Made by a program: the position numbers and the translations under genes. A stretch of 5,177 nt of DNA from Desulfobacteraceae bacterium (lineage in GTDB: Bacteria; Desulfobacterota; Desulfobacteria; Desulfobacterales; Desulfobacteraceae), in the NCBI GenBank assembly GCA_030638935.1, contig DAOWDR010000623.1:1-5177 (forward strand), written 5' to 3'. This document shows, in pieces, positions 4,714 through 5,177 of this stretch. The notes below the pieces were generated by a model, which was not told the origin of the DNA, made no database searches, and worked only from the letters and a program-made list of their open reading frames with translations. How positions within the stretch are numbered: position 1 is the first letter of the stretch; each line of letters begins with the position of its first letter.

Positions 4714-5177
4714 TTACAAGGCTCTCATGGATTCGTGTTTTAATTTTATATTTCCTTTGAGTGCCTGTGATATCAATTCAAGTGTTTTTTCTTTATCCCT
4801 GGGCAACCTGGCCCGGATGGGCAAATAGTTGGATGCATGGTTTGCATGGAAAAGCCCGTCGGTCAGATGGGTGGCAGCAATCATTCCCCCCAGCTCGGCC
4901 AGCATTTCTTCCGGGTTGATGAGCACAAATTCGCCCTGTTCATATTGATCGTTAAGTTCGGTTCCGGGAATGAGCATCAGGCTCAATGCCCCGACAAAGT
5001 CAGGATCTATGGCCGACAACACCCTTCCGGTTTCCCGGGCATGGATCATGGATCGCTCCCTTCCTCCCAGCCCCACCAGGACGGTAACCGATAATTTGAT
5101 CCCGGACTCTTTGACCCGTTTGCCCATTTTGATCATTTTTTCGGCATTGGCCCCCTTGCAAATATCCTTAAGCACTA
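4714..5177 (-). CDS. Radical SAM protein, C-terminal part (5' end outside window)
   Basis: The last 153 codons plus part of another are seen; the frame is open to the right edge, so the true start and the CxxxCxxC cluster motif are missing. The first visible residues, VLKDICKGANAEKMI, match the stretch after the GxESG region of radical SAM TIM barrels. It continues with GIKLSVTVLVGLGGRE, HARETGRVLSAIDPDFVGALSLMLIPGTEL and a C-terminal NHASNYLPIRARLPRDK motif. These recall a COG1032-type group of short radical SAM proteins found in anaerobes, whose substrate is unknown to me. The GTG at 5175 is an internal valine codon, not a start. The TAA stop is 30 bp before transketolase, so it is probably the upstream member of the same transcript, although a direct metabolic link is not evident. 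Confidence 0.88.
   Translation of the reverse strand, partial: VLKDICKGANAEKMIKMGKRVKESGIKLSVTVLVGLGGRERSMIHARETGRVLSAIDPDFVGALSLMLIPGTELNDQYEQGEFVLINPEEMLAELGGMIAATHLTDGLFHANHASNYLPIRARLPRDKEKTLELISQALKGNIKLKHESMRAL

Noticed and set aside
5173..5175. GTG at 5175 as the start of the radical SAM gene
   Set aside because: It lies inside the conserved VLK-x(3)-KG stretch of the barrel, so it is an internal valine codon and the gene continues beyond the window.

Overview
The window looks like chromosomal DNA of a sulfate-reducing-type deltaproteobacterium (Desulfobacterota, Desulfobacter/Desulfobacula-like). This rests on the general feel of the proteins, moderate GC, strong AGGAG ribosome sites and a probable selenocysteine codon; Sec-rich proteomes are common in that group. 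The assignment is inference. No mobile element, CRISPR array, tRNA or rRNA is visible.

Left part (1-1206, minus strand). A D-2-hydroxyacid dehydrogenase (glyoxylate/hydroxypyruvate reductase type) is followed 80 bp downstream by the start of a proline-racemase-family gene that runs off the left edge. The racemase-like gene is hidden from ordinary ORF calling because codon 12 is TGA. Family-like sequence continues in frame on both sides of that TGA, and it sits directly before the conserved HAEGE motif, where I recall Cys in homologues. It is best read as selenocysteine, so this is a candidate selenoprotein and the most interesting item here.

Centre (1207-2149). A divergent control region carries a sigma70-like promoter on each strand, a 13-bp perfect inverted repeat next to the dehydrogenase ribosome site, and a 16-codon GTG-started mini-ORF. 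The mini-ORF's stop overlaps the ATG of a plus-strand RluA-family pseudouridine synthase. That gene converges on the next block with only 23 bp between stops.

Right part (2173-5177, minus strand). Read in transcription order, this holds the C-terminal half of a radical SAM protein (cut by the right edge), a complete transketolase (30 bp downstream), and a YjbQ/UPF0047 protein with reported thiamine-phosphate synthase side activity. A long hairpin and an extended -10 candidate lie between transketolase and yjbQ. Because transketolase needs thiamine diphosphate, its pairing with yjbQ may be functional.
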